64,000 nt of DNA, taken from Apostichopus japonicus (Eukaryota > Echinodermata > Holothuroidea > Aspidochirotida > Stichopodidae). Below are positions 1 through 11,890 of the stretch, one piece after another (position 1 is the first letter of the stretch; every line of letters starts with the position of its first letter). Under the pieces are notes generated by a model that had not been told where the DNA came from, made no database searches, and saw nothing but the letters and a program-made list of their open reading frames with translations. The stretch covers positions 19,306,111 to 19,370,110 of the forward strand of contig NC_092576.1 of the NCBI RefSeq assembly GCF_037975245.1, written 5' to 3'. Made by a program: the position numbers and the translations under genes.

Positions 1-1104
1 CGCCACCAACTGACCTAGTTTCATCTTTTATAACAAATATGTAGGGAGTATACCTTATTTCTCCTTATGAATTCGTTCAAACGTTTACCCGGCAATTAGA
101 ACATATCCGGAATATTAGCAACATGGGTTTTCATATATTGAGAAATATTTTAAGGATATTTACATTGCATCATTTATGTTATATTGAAGGCTATTTAGAG
201 ACAGCATTGGTGATATGCAACTTTTGCTTACAGCAACAGTTAAAGATGTATAGATGAAAGTATAGATCTTTTGAGGAACTTATGTATATATTTTCTTTTC
301 CTCAAATATTCATGCAAAAGTTAATTTCATCATGAAGTTGAAAAGACAAGATGTTAAGTATTATGTAAATTTGAAGAAAGATTTGTTGATGTCATAGTCT
401 ATGGGGTCTCTTTTATGGTATCGAATATCTAGTACTTTGGTACTTTACTAGACTATCATTCGGAGTGCATACCTAGGGTCACCATGCTATCGAGTCACAT
501 TTTCTTGATTTTCTTGAAGTGGATGTATATGATTCACAAGGTTTCAAAGCAGTTTTGAAACTTTGCCTTCATTAAAGAGGAGGTTTTGTAAATGAGTTTG
601 TACTATATTTTAAGGTTCTTTTTTTTGTGTACGAATTTTGCATGGAACGTCAAGGTGTTCTGTTCAGTTGAAAGATAACTAAGTCAAGTTTTCTCTGATC
701 TCTCCCCAATCACGGCATGATTTCACTTTTGTTATAAATGTATTATTGATGTATGAAATGCATAAATGTATTTTGTAAGAGATACTGCATATTTTGCTGT
801 GTCATGTAACTTTAAGATATCTTAATGATATTTTTTTTTTTTTAGATTACATCATATGATGTCATCAATATTGAAGAGGTACACAAAATTCAAGGAAATA
901 GTGTTCAATGTATATACCATATGATCATTTTAATAATTCGTAACCTAAATGTTAACCTTTGAGATACATGCAGACCATTTATTGAAGTCAATGAATATTA
1001 GTGAATGTGCTTACAGTACTCTACCTTCTTGAGATAATGATAAGTTAAAGCAGTATGATGTTAAAATTTTGGAGTATCCAAAAATTTAAAAAGATTGAGG
1101 GGGA
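1..1104 (+). other. Presumed 3' internal remnant of LTR retrotransposon
   Basis: AT-rich sequence with no open frame longer than about 60 codons. It ends in a purine run (about 1092-1104, agattgaggggga) that looks like a polypurine tract, placed directly before the TG of the putative LTR. I see no integrase or other pol motif, so this would be non-coding or decayed internal sequence. The rest of the element would lie left of the window. The assignment is inferred only from the PPT/LTR junction. Confidence 0.35.
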
Positions 1105-1933
1105 TGTTATGAAATAGTGATACCATCTCTTTGATGTTACCGAAAAACTCCATCGAGACACCTTACAGGCCTCTTATGTATTTATCTAGGTCATGGATTC
1201 AGTTTTCCCACGAGAAGTTTTTAACTATCTTATTGAATCTTGGTACAGGGCCTTTTCCCAAAATAGATTCCATTATGTCTGTGGAACATTCGAGAAGGTT
1301 CTCTCACGTGGTATGGAAGTTTCCATAGAAAGGGGATGGACTTCCAAACTCCCAACCAATCAGGGCAGATCAATGCCAGCGCACTTATTTTTATATCGTT
1401 AAGTTAATACAGGATGATCAGGTTATTGGCTGCCTACTGATTGTGCGCAGTGAGATTTTATGGAAGTAAGGTTTAAAAGGAAAAGGAGGCCGAAAGTTTT
1501 ATCACTTCACTTCACTTGATCAGCAAATTTATCACTCCGTCAGGAAAGTTTATGACTTGATCAGCAAATTTATCACTCCGTCAGCAAATTTATCACTCCG
1601 TCAGCGCTCCGTGATCAGTTCGTTGCTTCGTCACCATTTCATCACTCTTTCTAATTGTTTAATTGACGGAGTCAAGTCAAGTCAAGTCAAGTCAAGTCAA
1701 ATCATTGTAATTTAGTTTTATTTGTAAAGAGAATCGACAGAGAAGAAATTATACCGAATCAATAATCAAATCCTATCTCGTCAACTTGTTTTTGTGTGAA
1801 CTCATTGTTTTCGCCCGTTCGAGACATCTCCTGAAGAAGCATAAATACGGCATCAAGATATCCCAGTACCTTTCTATCGCGAGTCCCGATATAGTTTTAC
1901 TATCGGAGGAAGCGGGCTCGTCACAATATTACA
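1105..1933 (+). mobile_element. Putative 3' LTR (829 bp) of a Ty3/gypsy-like retrotransposon
   Basis: The sequence begins TGTTATG right after a polypurine tract and ends TTACA, giving the TG...CA ends of an LTR. Its last base adjoins the first base of the inverted-repeat homology. Inside are direct repeats with the core tttatcactccgtcag (about 1520-1615) and six GTCAA copies (1671-1700). The 5' LTR is outside the window, so LTR-LTR identity and the target duplication cannot be checked. The strongest support is that the right arm shows, at the mirror position, uninterrupted sequence that looks like an empty site. Confidence 0.5.
1520..1700 (+). repeat. Short tandem repeats inside the LTR
   Basis: Three to four copies of a roughly 17-bp unit around tttatcactccgtcag are followed by a perfect (GTCAA)6 run at 1671-1700. 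Possibly LTR enhancer-type repeats; function unknown. Confidence 0.7.
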
Positions 1934-1937
1934 GTGT

Positions 1938-2791
1938 ATGTACATCAACTCACCAGGTCGTTTTATGTTATTTATTATTATTATTAATGTATAATAGCTT
2001 TGTTAAATATCCGACTTCCTAATGTTTTAGAACTTTTACTCTTTAAGAAATCGTTTTATTTATAGAACAGCCCCTTTTTGTAAACTGGTAAAGACAGCTT
2101 CTCAGATTCTTTGTTGAAGCTTCTTGATAATTTTGATAACTTTTGTAACGCTTTTTATGTTTTCACTATTAACTTAGTCTCATAAGCTTTTATATGTCTT
2201 AACCTGTATTTTGATGTTTTGTCTTATTGTTATATTTTTATCCTATTTATAAATTTCTCTGTAAACTTATACTGGAATAAAGAAATGAAAAAATGAATCA
2301 CAGCTGAATCACACAAAACTTCTTGGATGCACATTTAAATATGATTGTTTTGGGTTTTTTTCTTGCTCTCTTTAAATTCAATATCGTTCAATTGTCTACA
2401 ACTTCCTATTAACACCTAATATCTACTCACACATGCATGTCACATACTAACCCCTGCCCTGCCATGCTGAGTAATACAATTAATTTGTTTCATCTATTAC
2501 ATCAACTTTAATAAAGAAACCTTCGTGGATGTGTATGTACGTAAACTCACCAGGTCGTTTTAAGTTATTTATTATTATTGTTAATGTATAATTGCTTTGT
2601 CAAACATCCGACTTCCTGAATCACAGCTGAATCACACAAAACTCCTTGAATGCGTATTTAAATATGATTTGTTTGGGGTTGTTTTGCTTTCTTTAAATGC
2701 AATATCGTCCAATTGTCTACAACTTCCTCTTAACACCTACTTTCTACTAACACATGCATGTCACATACTTACCCCTGACTTGCCTTGCTGA
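1938..2791 (+). repeat. Two-unit imperfect tandem duplication
   Basis: The block starting at the caggtcgtttta motif and running to the gctgag motif (1938-2472) is repeated at 2532-2791. The first copy carries an extra 274 bp (2021-2294). The mirror copy is at about 22170-23030, and a third partial unit (23031-23095) continues past the right arm's edge. Confidence 0.75.
2021..2294 (+). mobile_element. 5'-truncated LINE 3' end inserted in one tandem unit
   Basis: The second tandem unit reads ccgacttcct directly into gaatcacagc. The first unit has 274 bp between these, ending in ggaataaagaaatgaaaaaat, an AATAAA-containing A-rich tail. This looks like retroposition of a truncated LINE or mRNA 3' end. 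The insertion is shared with the other arm (22670-22943), so it predates the inverted duplication. Confidence 0.6.
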
Positions 2792-2929
2792 GGATTTGGA
2801 TCTGAAAATAACAAGAAAAGCTACTAATGTTTAAACTGGCGGAGATTGAACGAGATATAAATTGTCCAGTGTAATCGTTAATACAAATGGAGGTTGGGTG
2901 TGGGGGGGGGGAAGTATCTGTCAGGCAAG

Positions 2930-3270
2930 GGGATGGATAAAGAATTGTAACGGAGAATGGGGGAAGGTCAAGGGGATAGATAAAGAACCGTTACGGAGGA
3001 CAGGGGAGGGACAAGGGTATGGATAAGGATCCGTAACGGGAAATGGAAGGGAGAAGGGGTGGATAAGGAACCGTAACGGAGAATGGAGGGGGACAAGGCG
3101 AGGAATGAGGAACCGTAACGGAGAATGGAGGAGGGAAAATGGGATGCATAAGGAACCATAGCGGAGGACAGGGGAGGGACAAGGGGATGGATACGGAACC
3201 GTAAAGGAGGATGGGGGAGGGACTAGAGGAGGAATGAGGAACCGTAACGGAGAATAAGACGGACATTGGA
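2930..3270 (+). repeat. About 40-bp minisatellite, CCGTAACGGAG core
   Basis: Around eight imperfect units, each with a purine-rich block (gggaggacaagg type) followed by gataaggaaccgtaacgga. Proline/serine-rich open frames on the minus strand are by-products of this repeat. The right-arm counterpart (about 21660-22030) has one extra unit, visible as a longer frame there. Confidence 0.85.
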
Positions 3271-4582
3271 TGGATAAAGAGAGATGCATACGACTCTACC
3301 GGGCAACAAGACTGTTGTCAGGATCTTGGAAAATACAATATATCTTATATATTACATTAAATACCGCCGCGGTATACATTCGACAACGTAGTGATTCTAC
3401 AACAACCAGTAGACACTGAATCCAATATTAATTGATCAATTAATTAATGTTGCTTTCGGACGATGAGTTGTGGTAAAGCCTTCCTTCCAACCTAATTATT
3501 ATGAAAGGAAAATATGCTAGAACTAAGTAGGAAAAGGATTGGGGTAAGAAGGCACCTTAAGCTCGGAAGTCCATTCTTCACGCACTGTAAAAGCTTCTAA
3601 AGAAGGGGAACGTACCGTAACTTGTTTGGGATATTTAAGGATATGGTGTATGTATACTTTGCTAACCGAGAGTATATTTTATCGTTCTACTTCGGAGCCG
3701 GTTTGATGGAATTATTGTTATGATGAAACAGAAATAGGTCTTGACCAACAAATACTACCATTGTCTAGGTATATTACCATCACATAGTATACATATGTGT
3801 ATCTGAGGTTAACATTCATACAATTCAGTTACATGATATTATCAGTATTCTAGTAACTCTTCATATTATCAGCGATCTGTTCCTGGCTACTAAGTCATCC
3901 TTGACATGAAAGGCGGGGGAATTAAATGACAACCAGATCATCTAACCGATGCAGTCCCGATGAGGTGCACATGGGTACGTTTCTACACCCCTCCTCTTTT
4001 GTGAAAACCAGGCTGAAAAGTGTCCCTTTTGCTATTAAGAGTGTACCTTTTTGTAACTGTTGTAATATTATAAAGTGCTCATGCACTCTCACCAATGACA
4101 ACATATATTTTCTGCTATAATGCTTAAAGGGGCGTGGTCGTCATGAAATATCGACAGCAATTTATTTTTCAATTTTCTCATTGGTTTAAGGTTTGTTGCC
4201 AAACAAAAATGTTCATTGTGATGTAAGAGCTTTTAAAATAAGAAAAAATAAATTCGTTTTCAGTATTCAATGTCAAGCTTTTAAAGTTTTTAAATATATA
4301 TACTGCAGTATTTTAAATTATTACACTATGCGCAAAGATCGGTAGTGACTGGTTAGATGGATTCTACTTTAACTAAAAGAGAAGTATAAATGGTATCTGA
4401 CCACTAATTTCCAAGAAGCCTGCCGACGACATGTGTGCAAAACGCAGGCGTTGTTGCCACAGCGGCAATATGAAGTGCATGCGCTACATATGCACAGTCC
4501 TCATCGCACTGGATCTGGATCTGGAGTGACACTACTCAACTCTCCTAAAAGGGGTAAAACGAGTAGGGTGGTGCAGACTTGT

Positions 4583-6420
4583 TTAAGCTGTGATTGGTTT
4601 CTGGCTGTAGTGTTGGGCGACAGCCGCTTTGAAGTTATTCTTGTCCTTGATTTCTTTGATGTGTTGTGGGAGGGCGTTCCAGTCTATTAGTTTTTTTGGC
4701 ATGAATGAACATTTTAAACAGTTTTTGTTGCAGGGAATTTGAATGTAAGATCCGTGTCTTGAAGAGCGGACGACCGGGCGCAGAATTGTTTGCGTTGGTA
4801 TGGCAAGGCGACCCGATTGGGCTTGGTGTAATATGCAGACTCTAGTCACTCTTCTTCTTTCCTCCAACGGTTCCCATTTCAGTTCTTGTTTCATGTGTGA
4901 CACACTGCTAGTCCTTCTGTAATCGGCGGTTACGAACCGAGCACCCCTGTTTTGAACGGATTCTAGTTTCTCTTTAAGTTCTTTGGTTGACGGATCCCAT
5001 ACAGATCCACAGTACTCCATTGTTGGTCGCACTAAAGATTTGTATGCTAAGTTTTTGACCTGTTTTGAGCATGAATGTAAGTTTCTCTTTATAAACCCTA
5101 GGGTTCTGTTTGCCTTTGCAGCAGTATAATTTACGTGTGAGTTCCATGACCAATTTGACGTAAGTGTTACCCCAAGGTAAGGGTATTCTTTTCAGCCAAC
5201 TCTGTATTATTAAGTGTGTATATGAATTTTTTGGGAGATTTTGAATGAGTCACTCTCAGAACATAACACTTTTGGGCATTAAATGCCATTTGCCACTTTG
5301 ACTGCCATGCAGTGAGCACATCTAAGTCCTTTTGTGACATGCCAGCATCCTCAGGACCGGATACTTTTCTGAACACGATGCAATCACCTGCAAAGAGTTT
5401 CACACTAGATGTTAAGTTCTGAGGCAAGTCATTAATAAACACTAGGAAGTCCATGGGTCCCGTAACTGTTCCCTGAGGAACACTAGATTTCACATCTACC
5501 CATTATGAACATTTACCATCTATCACTACTCGCTGTTTTCTTTGAGTGAGGAATGCTTCTGTCCAATTAAGTGCTTTTCCCCTTATACCATAACGATCAA
5601 GTTTGAGAAGTAATCTGCGATGTGGAACCTTGTCAAACGCTTTCGCGAAATCCTTAATAATCATGTCCACCTGATGTTTTTGGTCTAAGAGACAAGCTAT
5701 CTCATGAGTTGTATTTATCAGCTGTGTCTCACATGAGTGGTTTCTACGAAAGCCGTGTTGATTTTCGCACAAAATTTGGTGTTTATCCAGGTGTTGCATG
5801 ACATTTGATTTCAGTATGTGTTCGAATATTTTACTCGCAACAGACGTCAGGTTCACCGATCTATAGTTGGATGGTACAGTACGGTCCCCTTTTTTAAAAA
5901 TGGGAGTTATGTTTGAAATCAACCAGTCTGTTGGTACTACAGCTGTATCTAATGAAAGTTGAAAAATGATTTTGACTGCTGATCTCTTCTGCTGTTGTTT
6001 TGAGATATTTGGCTGAAATTCCACGTATTTCGCGGAACCTTTCCCACTCCTCAGGAGTGTTACTCTTGACCGCTCTGTTATATGCTCTTTGCTTTTTTCT
6101 TTGATGGCGTTTAATTTGAGATGTTATCCAAGGTGATGTTTTCTTACCCCTAACTATTTTTGAGGGAACATGTTTCTCCTCTGAGGCCAAAACTCTATCT
6201 TTGAGCTCATTCCAAAGATTATCTGCATCGGTCACAGATAAATCTCTACTGGCGAAATCATCACTTATTTTCTGTGCGTCCGCCTTCAAATCTTCAGTAT
6301 TTGCTCTCTGATAGAGGTAGATCTTCCTAGGACGCTGGTTAGACCTTTTAACAGAGGTGTTTAACACAATAGATACAATCCCGTCGTGGTCACTGATACC
6401 AGGAATCGGAACCCGAATCG
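4583..6420 (-). pseudogene. Degenerate jockey/CR1-superfamily LINE, endonuclease C-end plus RT
   Basis: On the minus strand, in order: an endonuclease C-terminal motif ISDHDGIV (near 6400), a linker with KTSPWIT, RT blocks (TPIFKKGDRTVPSNYR, GFRRNHSCETQL, AKAFDKVPHRRLL), then VPQGTVTGP, then the post-RT region (RPTMEYCGSVWDPST, LIDWNALP). It is dead. The frame changes between the linker and RT block, an in-frame stop precedes the SVPQG block, another frame change follows RT, and the catalytic FADD-type box reads FAGDC, losing an aspartate. An N-terminal endonuclease half and ORF1 are missing. The same lesions occur in the other arm, so decay came first. Confidence 0.85.
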
Positions 6421-6491
6421 GAACCGTTGTTGTGTATGCTGTAAGTGTGTGTGTGCAGACTTACATAACAGGCAACCAGTTGACAACTCAC

Positions 6492-6660
6492 CTTCAGTAT
6501 ATAACACTACATTCAGTACCACCACCGAAACATTCGCTCCAACGTATATTTTGTGGATTTCGAAAAAAAAACCGTCTTTGAAAATTACAAACAAAGATGT
6601 CAACTGAACTAGCGTTACAATCATCATTGTATTCACAATTTTCCGGTGGAGACCCTTCAT
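6492..6660 (-). CDS. Candidate signal-peptide exon, unknown protein (left copy)
   Basis: Mirror of 18259-18427; described there. The ATG is at 6660-6658 on the minus strand, and a GTGAGT donor follows the exon. Not recognised; coding status unproven. Confidence 0.3.
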
Positions 6661-6665
6661 GTTGT

Positions 6666-7497
6666 ATTACGACAGCTCAATAGGGCCATGATAGTTTTTT
6701 TTTTCCGACTATTTTTGTCGATTTTTTTAGTTAAAAATTCGTATTTCTGAGTTACAAGTTTGTTTTTCTGACTTCTTTTTTTCGTTTTACTGGCTTTCTG
6801 TTTCGTTTTCAGAGTTTTGTTTTTCCTTTTTCAGACTTTGTTTTTCGATTTTCAGACTCTTATTTTCGTTTTTCAGACTTTTTTTCTTGACCCTGTACCG
6901 TTGGTGCAGTATGTATAATGTGCTACTGTCACGTAGAAATATCTTGTTTGGTATGTGCCGGACAGAGGATGTAATGAAGCTATGACTAACGAGTAAGCCG
7001 ACATCTACAGACGATCGACTCACCGTTTACCAGCATGGAACCAAAATGAATGGAAATGAATGCATGGAACTCATATATGATTTTAAATTTGAAACGCAGT
7101 TTGCCTCAAACTTGCCTTATCAGAAAAACGAACAAAAAACGAAAAAGTTTAAATACCCGAGCCTGCAATAAAATGTAGGCAATTGCTCCCTAGACAAGCT
7201 AGCAGTCATTACAGCAGTACTTTTACAGTGATCATAGACAGGCGAAGCGTTTGACTTTCCTAGTAACAACGCAAATGCAAAAAACATTGCAAGTATAGGC
7301 TAGGCAAAGTCGGAAAACGGAGAGGGGGGGGGGTAGGAAAAACGGGAGGAAAATTTCAGAGAACCAAACAAAAAAACTCAGAAAAACAGGGGGAAAAATA
7401 CGAGAAAAAAAAGAGCAGAAGGACAACAAAAAAAGTCAGAAAAACGATTTGTATTTATTTTTTATTTTTTATCATGGCTCTATTGAGCTGCCGTAAT
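6666..7497 (+). mobile_element. 0.83-kb TIR element, left-arm copy
   Basis: Ends 6666-6693 and 7470-7497 are inverted repeats of about 28 bp with two mismatches (core CAGCTCAATAG). The subterminal regions hold many copies of a gtttttctgac/gtcagaaaaac-type motif in opposite orientations, giving a foldback-like structure. There is no transposase. Mirror at 17423-18253. Confidence 0.65.
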
Positions 7498-7533
7498 TTA
7501 TAGACCCTTGCGTTGAAAAAAAAAAATGTTTTC

Positions 7534-7857
7534 AAGAAATAACTTCTATATCTATGCAGGTGGGCCAAGATACCTGCCCGCTGGCTGTTACGTTACATGG
7601 CATCTTACTATAAATGTGAGAGTTTCTAATAGGACTCATTTATCAGAGACATTTTGAGATAACTTTTGTTGTTTGTTCGCTTAATCAAAATTAGAAGAAA
7701 TAACTTCTTTATTCGTGCAGGTGGGCCACGATAACTGCCCACTGACTGTCGCGTTAAATGGTACCTTATTGTACATGTGAGGGTTACCTATAGGACTCAT
7801 TTATCAGAGACATTGTTGAGGTACCTTCTGCTGCTTGTTCGCTCAATCAAAATTGGA
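7534..7857 (+). repeat. Two tandem units of about 161 bp
   Basis: Unit 1 is 7534-7694 and unit 2 is 7695-7857. Each starts aagaaataacttct, contains tgcaggtgggcca and ends in a cgct(t/c)aatcaaaatt motif. They differ by scattered substitutions. Mirror at about 17060-17390. Confidence 0.75.
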
Positions 7858-8879
7858 AGGGTGTGTAAAATCTCAGTGCAGGGTGCCCCTATAATTTGTT
7901 GCTTTAATTAAAGCTACTTCTGTTTTCGATAAATTTCGATTGAAAAATTAATTTCAGGTTAGTTTTAATGCTTATTAACATTTAAAGATATAACATTTGC
8001 GATCAAGTGATTGAAAGAGTAAAATGTAAGTTTTCAAACAATGGTCATTACAGCTTAAAGTTCCCTAAAACTTTGACGTTTTTGGATGTCGATGAAAAAA
8101 GTCTTTCATATATGCAGATTCTGATTATATTAGCTTACATATCTGGAATCACAAGAATATACTCAAAGCGGTTACACAACTCAGATGATGGAAGAACCCT
8201 ATTCCTCTCACTGCCTGCGTTGTTTTTATCAAACTTGTTTTCAACAAATGAAACACAACGCATGCAAGTAATAACAGTTTTATCATATTGTTGACCAATG
8301 TATTATATAGCTTTAGACTTATTTCCATACAAGGAATTTAAGTTGTTACTCACCAGACATCACGGGAACGTTTTCAGGCAAAGAGTACAAGCTGCTGTTA
8401 GTATGTTTAATTTCGTTGTGAACTAGTTTACATAGTGAGTGGTTTAAATATATTTAGGATTATCTTGCTGGCGGCAAATTAGTGAGTCTTATTAAACAAA
8501 ACGGAAATGGAAAGGGGAAGTATTAACAATGTCGTAGTATGCCGGCTATTCATTGTAAAATATCAACTACGTCACTTCCTCTTCGGCAGAAAAAATGGTG
8601 TTCGTGAGACATTGAGGGAAGAACTTTCAGGTAACCAATAAGATATTTACAACGAATTTCAAAATCTGTTGGTACCAGACTTGATCTTTATACTGCTAGA
8701 GAAGAAAGGTAAATGTCGAAATCATGCTTCTTTGATTTACCATAAATCGCCCATGAAACGATGGAACTACATGTATGAAATACAAAATGTTATAACCCCA
8801 AATTTGATGGTATCATACAACATTGTTCACCTCACAACTGGCGGTTCTATACACATTATTACATCCCAAATTCTATAAT

Positions 8880-9300
8880 TTGAATTATTGTTATATCTCT
8901 AATTCGAATTCGTGATGTATCTCTAGTTCTTTTGGATATCTCTAATTCGAATTATTGATATTTCTAATTATTTTGGTACCTCGAATATAATTTAGTATTT
9001 ATTTATTTCGAATTTGGATTCGAGAACTCTTTTCTTGATATCTCTTATTCAAGTTTGGATATCGTGAATTCAATTTGAGATATCTAAGATAATTTTCCCT
9101 TCTTAATATCTTTAATTTATTTCTTGATATCCTAAATTTTTAGATATCTTAAATAAAATTCAAGATATCGAAAATGCAATATCTGATATCTCAAATGTAT
9201 TTGAAGATATCTGAAAACAAATTACAGATATCTTAAATTAGTTCGAGATATCTGAAATTAATTGTAGATATTTCGAATTAAATTGAAGATATCTGTAGTT
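8880..9300 (+). repeat. Degenerate GATATCT-rich satellite
   Basis: Irregular tandem copies of a roughly 20-bp AT-rich unit built around gatatctnaaatt or its complement, extremely rich in GATATC. It decays towards both ends. Mirror at about 15620-16040. No coding capacity. Confidence 0.7.
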
Positions 9301-9869
9301 TTTGAATAAATTTGAACACGGCGTTTCATACGTCCTTGTTAAGTTTTAATTTCTCTGAAAATGTACACAAACGTTTCAATGCCATGGATATCCCGGATTG
9401 AAAAAAATGGTTGGAATAAATATTTTGTACGTTTCTAATATTTTGTGATGATGATTTTTTTTTTAATACTTTTTTACTGTTAATTCACGTATATGTCCAT
9501 AACTCTTTAAAGTTAATAAAATAAGCAAAAGAAAAAGAAAGAGACACAAAAACAAGTTTCTTTTCAATGTATAATGAAAACACTTTCAATATGGGTTACA
9601 TCTACGTTATTCTTGCAAAGAGGTCATTTCTTTGTCAAAGGTAAACGATTCATATACGTACTGTAAATTATATGCAATAGCAGGTGTTACTCTAAACCAC
9701 ATTCGGTGAGCATGTTTCAAAGATTAGTTTCGACGAGCTTAGAGAATTCATCGGCCACAGCATAATGAATGACGTCATCATGACGTTGTGAGTGCTTCCT
9801 TCTATGTTTCAAATTGAAGATTATCAAAGATTTCATTTTTTTCACATTAACTAAAAGCTAACAAAACGT

Positions 9870-10071
9870 ACTTTTTAAGAAAAGTCATCTAGGAAAGAAC
9901 CTGGGCACGAAACCAAGCTACCGAACGACTGATCCGCTCTCAACCCCAGTCTCCTTGCATCGAGACTGTGACTGTGTGATCATCGTCGGAAGTGCATCAC
10001 CATTCCCCCCCCCCCCCCCCGAAAGGGAACAAATACTACACATGATCTTAGCCAAAAGGCCGAGAAGCGAT
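9870..10071 (-). mobile_element. U2 snRNA-headed element (left-arm copy)
   Basis: Mirror of 14853-15054; see that entry. Read on the minus strand, the element starts exactly at U2 nucleotide 1 (position 10071) and diverges from U2 after about 45 nt. A homopolymer C run (about 10006-10020 on the plus strand) replaces part of a small hairpin. Confidence 0.7.
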
Positions 10072-10264
10072 GTGGAGGGGTTTTCCTCTCCCCTAACAAA
10101 ACGTAGTATCTGTTAGAGATATAGGAACTGTTCATGCTGTCAGTACGTGTGTTTTGATGTTTTATATGACCTTATCCCCGCTGTTGAATAAATCAGGTCA
10201 CCTGAAACAAACAGAGGATAGTCAGGTGAGTATCCAGGGGGGGCGTTGGGGGCGCGCGCCCCCC

Positions 10265-10435
10265 GGGTAAGAAAAAGAAGAGAGAAAAAAAAGAGAAGAG
10301 AAAAGGAAAAAAAGAGGGGAAAAAGAGGAGGAGGAGAGGAAGGAAGGGAAAATAAAAAGAAGAAAGAGAGAAGAAGGAGAAAAGGAGGGAGTAAAAGAAA
10401 AACGCGAAGACACCGGGAAGAGAAAGAGGAACAGT
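10265..10435 (+). repeat. Polypurine (GA-rich) tract
   Basis: About 170 bp, almost entirely G and A on this strand; the lysine/arginine-rich open frame there is an artefact of composition. Such tracts can form triplex DNA. It is preceded by a GGGGGCGCGCGCCCCCC palindrome (about 10247-10265). Mirror at 14488-14660. Confidence 0.7.
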
Positions 10436-10768
10436 GACATCATTACAGCGCTGAAGGGTAGCCAGTGACGGATCAATGATTTCGTAAAAGTGTGCCTCAC
10501 CCTACCCCTTACACCGACAACTCCATTTTTTGACGTTTCCATTTTCCTCTCTCACTACTGATCTATATATATACTATATATGATCTATCATAACGCGTGT
10601 GTAGAATTGTGCTATGAAACCAACTGTGGCTGGTCTCGAACTCGACCGTGTCGTCGGGGAACATGACGCATTTTGGGATGGGGGCGATCGCCCCCCCCCC
10701 CCATTCAGCATTTTTTTAAATGATATCGCTAAGTAATTTCAAAATAGAAAGTGCTTAGATGCAACTTA

Positions 10769-10944
10769 CAAGGCCTGGGAAGTGTCATTTCCATCGATCT
10801 GGGAGACATTTTCGGCCAAAATTTGCTTGTACGCTTCGCGCTAACAAATGGTCCTGGGTAGTGCCATTTCCAGCGATCTGGGAGGCATTTTCGGCCAACA
10901 TTTTCTTGTACGCTTCGCGCCAACCTATGGTGGCGCTACGCTTA
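10769..10944 (+). repeat. Two tandem copies of the GCGC hairpin module
   Basis: The module runs from a (g)tgccatttccagcgatctgg core through cattttcggcc and cttgtacgcttcgcgcc to atggtggcgctacgc. Its last part is an imperfect palindrome (GCGCCAA...TGGCGC). Copy 1 at 10769-10845 lacks the final hairpin half; copy 2 at 10851-10944 is complete. The same module occurs at 12566, 13274, 13981, 45610 and 46091. Confidence 0.8.
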
Positions 10945-11619
10945 GATAATTTGCCTACAGGCTTTGCCCCTCCCTTGGCAAATTCCTCGCTACGCGCCTG
11001 TTCGAATTTGTAACGCAAACAGCAGATATCACATCATAAATCAGTGAGCATGAAAATGGCGTTCCAGGATGAAAATCCTCAAAACTGTCCGACTTGCCTG
11101 AAAAAATAGCCAAAAATTCGTTCAACGTGTCAATGTCAATATCATATAAGCAAGTATCGGTTATTACATCGTATGCCATCATGTACCGTACGGTCCATTC
11201 AAATTGCGCAGTATACCGCGGGATGCTAATGTAAACAACGACATGTCTCACGTAGATGTATAAAAAGCATGGAGGTCCAATTATGTCAAAAGTTTCTTTT
11301 ACATTAGTAATGGCGAATTAGGGGCTGCACCCCCGCCGCGCAGTGGCGGAGCGTCCATACGGTCAGGGGGGCGGATGCCCCCCCCCCCGACGGACTCAAA
11401 TCGACTGCTGGCGCCTTTTACAGTCTGCACCCACATTGTAAGCAGTCTGCGCTTCTCTGGGCTCAACAGGTTTACGTCAAGGTTCATGATGGTGATGTTA
11501 CTACTTTGCAGTCCCCAAATTTAATGGGTACCTGGTGTAAATTGCCGCTGTAATTTATACAATTTGGAAACCAAGGGGATTCTCGGCAGACAAATCGAAT
11601 TTCCGTCGCGAACCAGTCG

Positions 11620-11890
11620 CCCGGGTCGAGCTCAGGTCGAGTAGAGGTCGGGTCGGTCGACTTAGGTCGATATAGGTCGAGTTTAAATCGAGATTTGGTC
11701 GAAATTAGGTCGAGAAACAGGTCGAGTATAGGTCGAGTACAGGTCTATCCAACTTGGCCGACCTGAGTCGAGACAGGTCGACTACGTCGAACTACAATCG
11801 AACTAAGGTCGTTATAGGTCGTTGTGAGATCGTTATGAGGTCGGCTCAGGTCGAGATATCCCCCAGGTCGAGACAGGCCAAGTAGTTTGT
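11620..11890 (+). repeat. AGGTCGA-type minisatellite
   Basis: More than 20 irregular copies of (a)ggtcga(g) spaced about 8-15 bp apart. It lies inside the palindrome spacer and its centre is close to the symmetry axis region. No coding interpretation. Confidence 0.8.

Larger units (their letters stand above)
1934..11423 (+). repeat. Left arm of giant inverted repeat
   Basis: About 9.49 kb whose reverse complement matches 13504-23030 almost base for base. I anchored the ends by eye. The outer end lies where gtgtatgtacatc stops matching (1934 versus 23030), and the inner end where ggcgccttttacag stops matching (11423 versus 13504). Comparing translated segments from both arms, stretches of 157, 173, 108, 106 and 95 residues are identical, and others differ by one residue. 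The outer edge coincides with the LTR end, so the homology may really continue beyond the LTR insertion. Confidence 0.95.

Noticed and set aside
2921-3289. Proline/serine-rich open frames on the minus strand (and mirror near 21610-22041)
   Set aside because: They are read-throughs of a 40-bp minisatellite in three overlapping frames; unit length and composition explain them.
10246-10437. Lys/Arg/Glu-rich frame and its opposite Ser/Phe/Leu-rich frame
   Set aside because: Product of a polypurine tract; no start context, splice sites or conserved motif.
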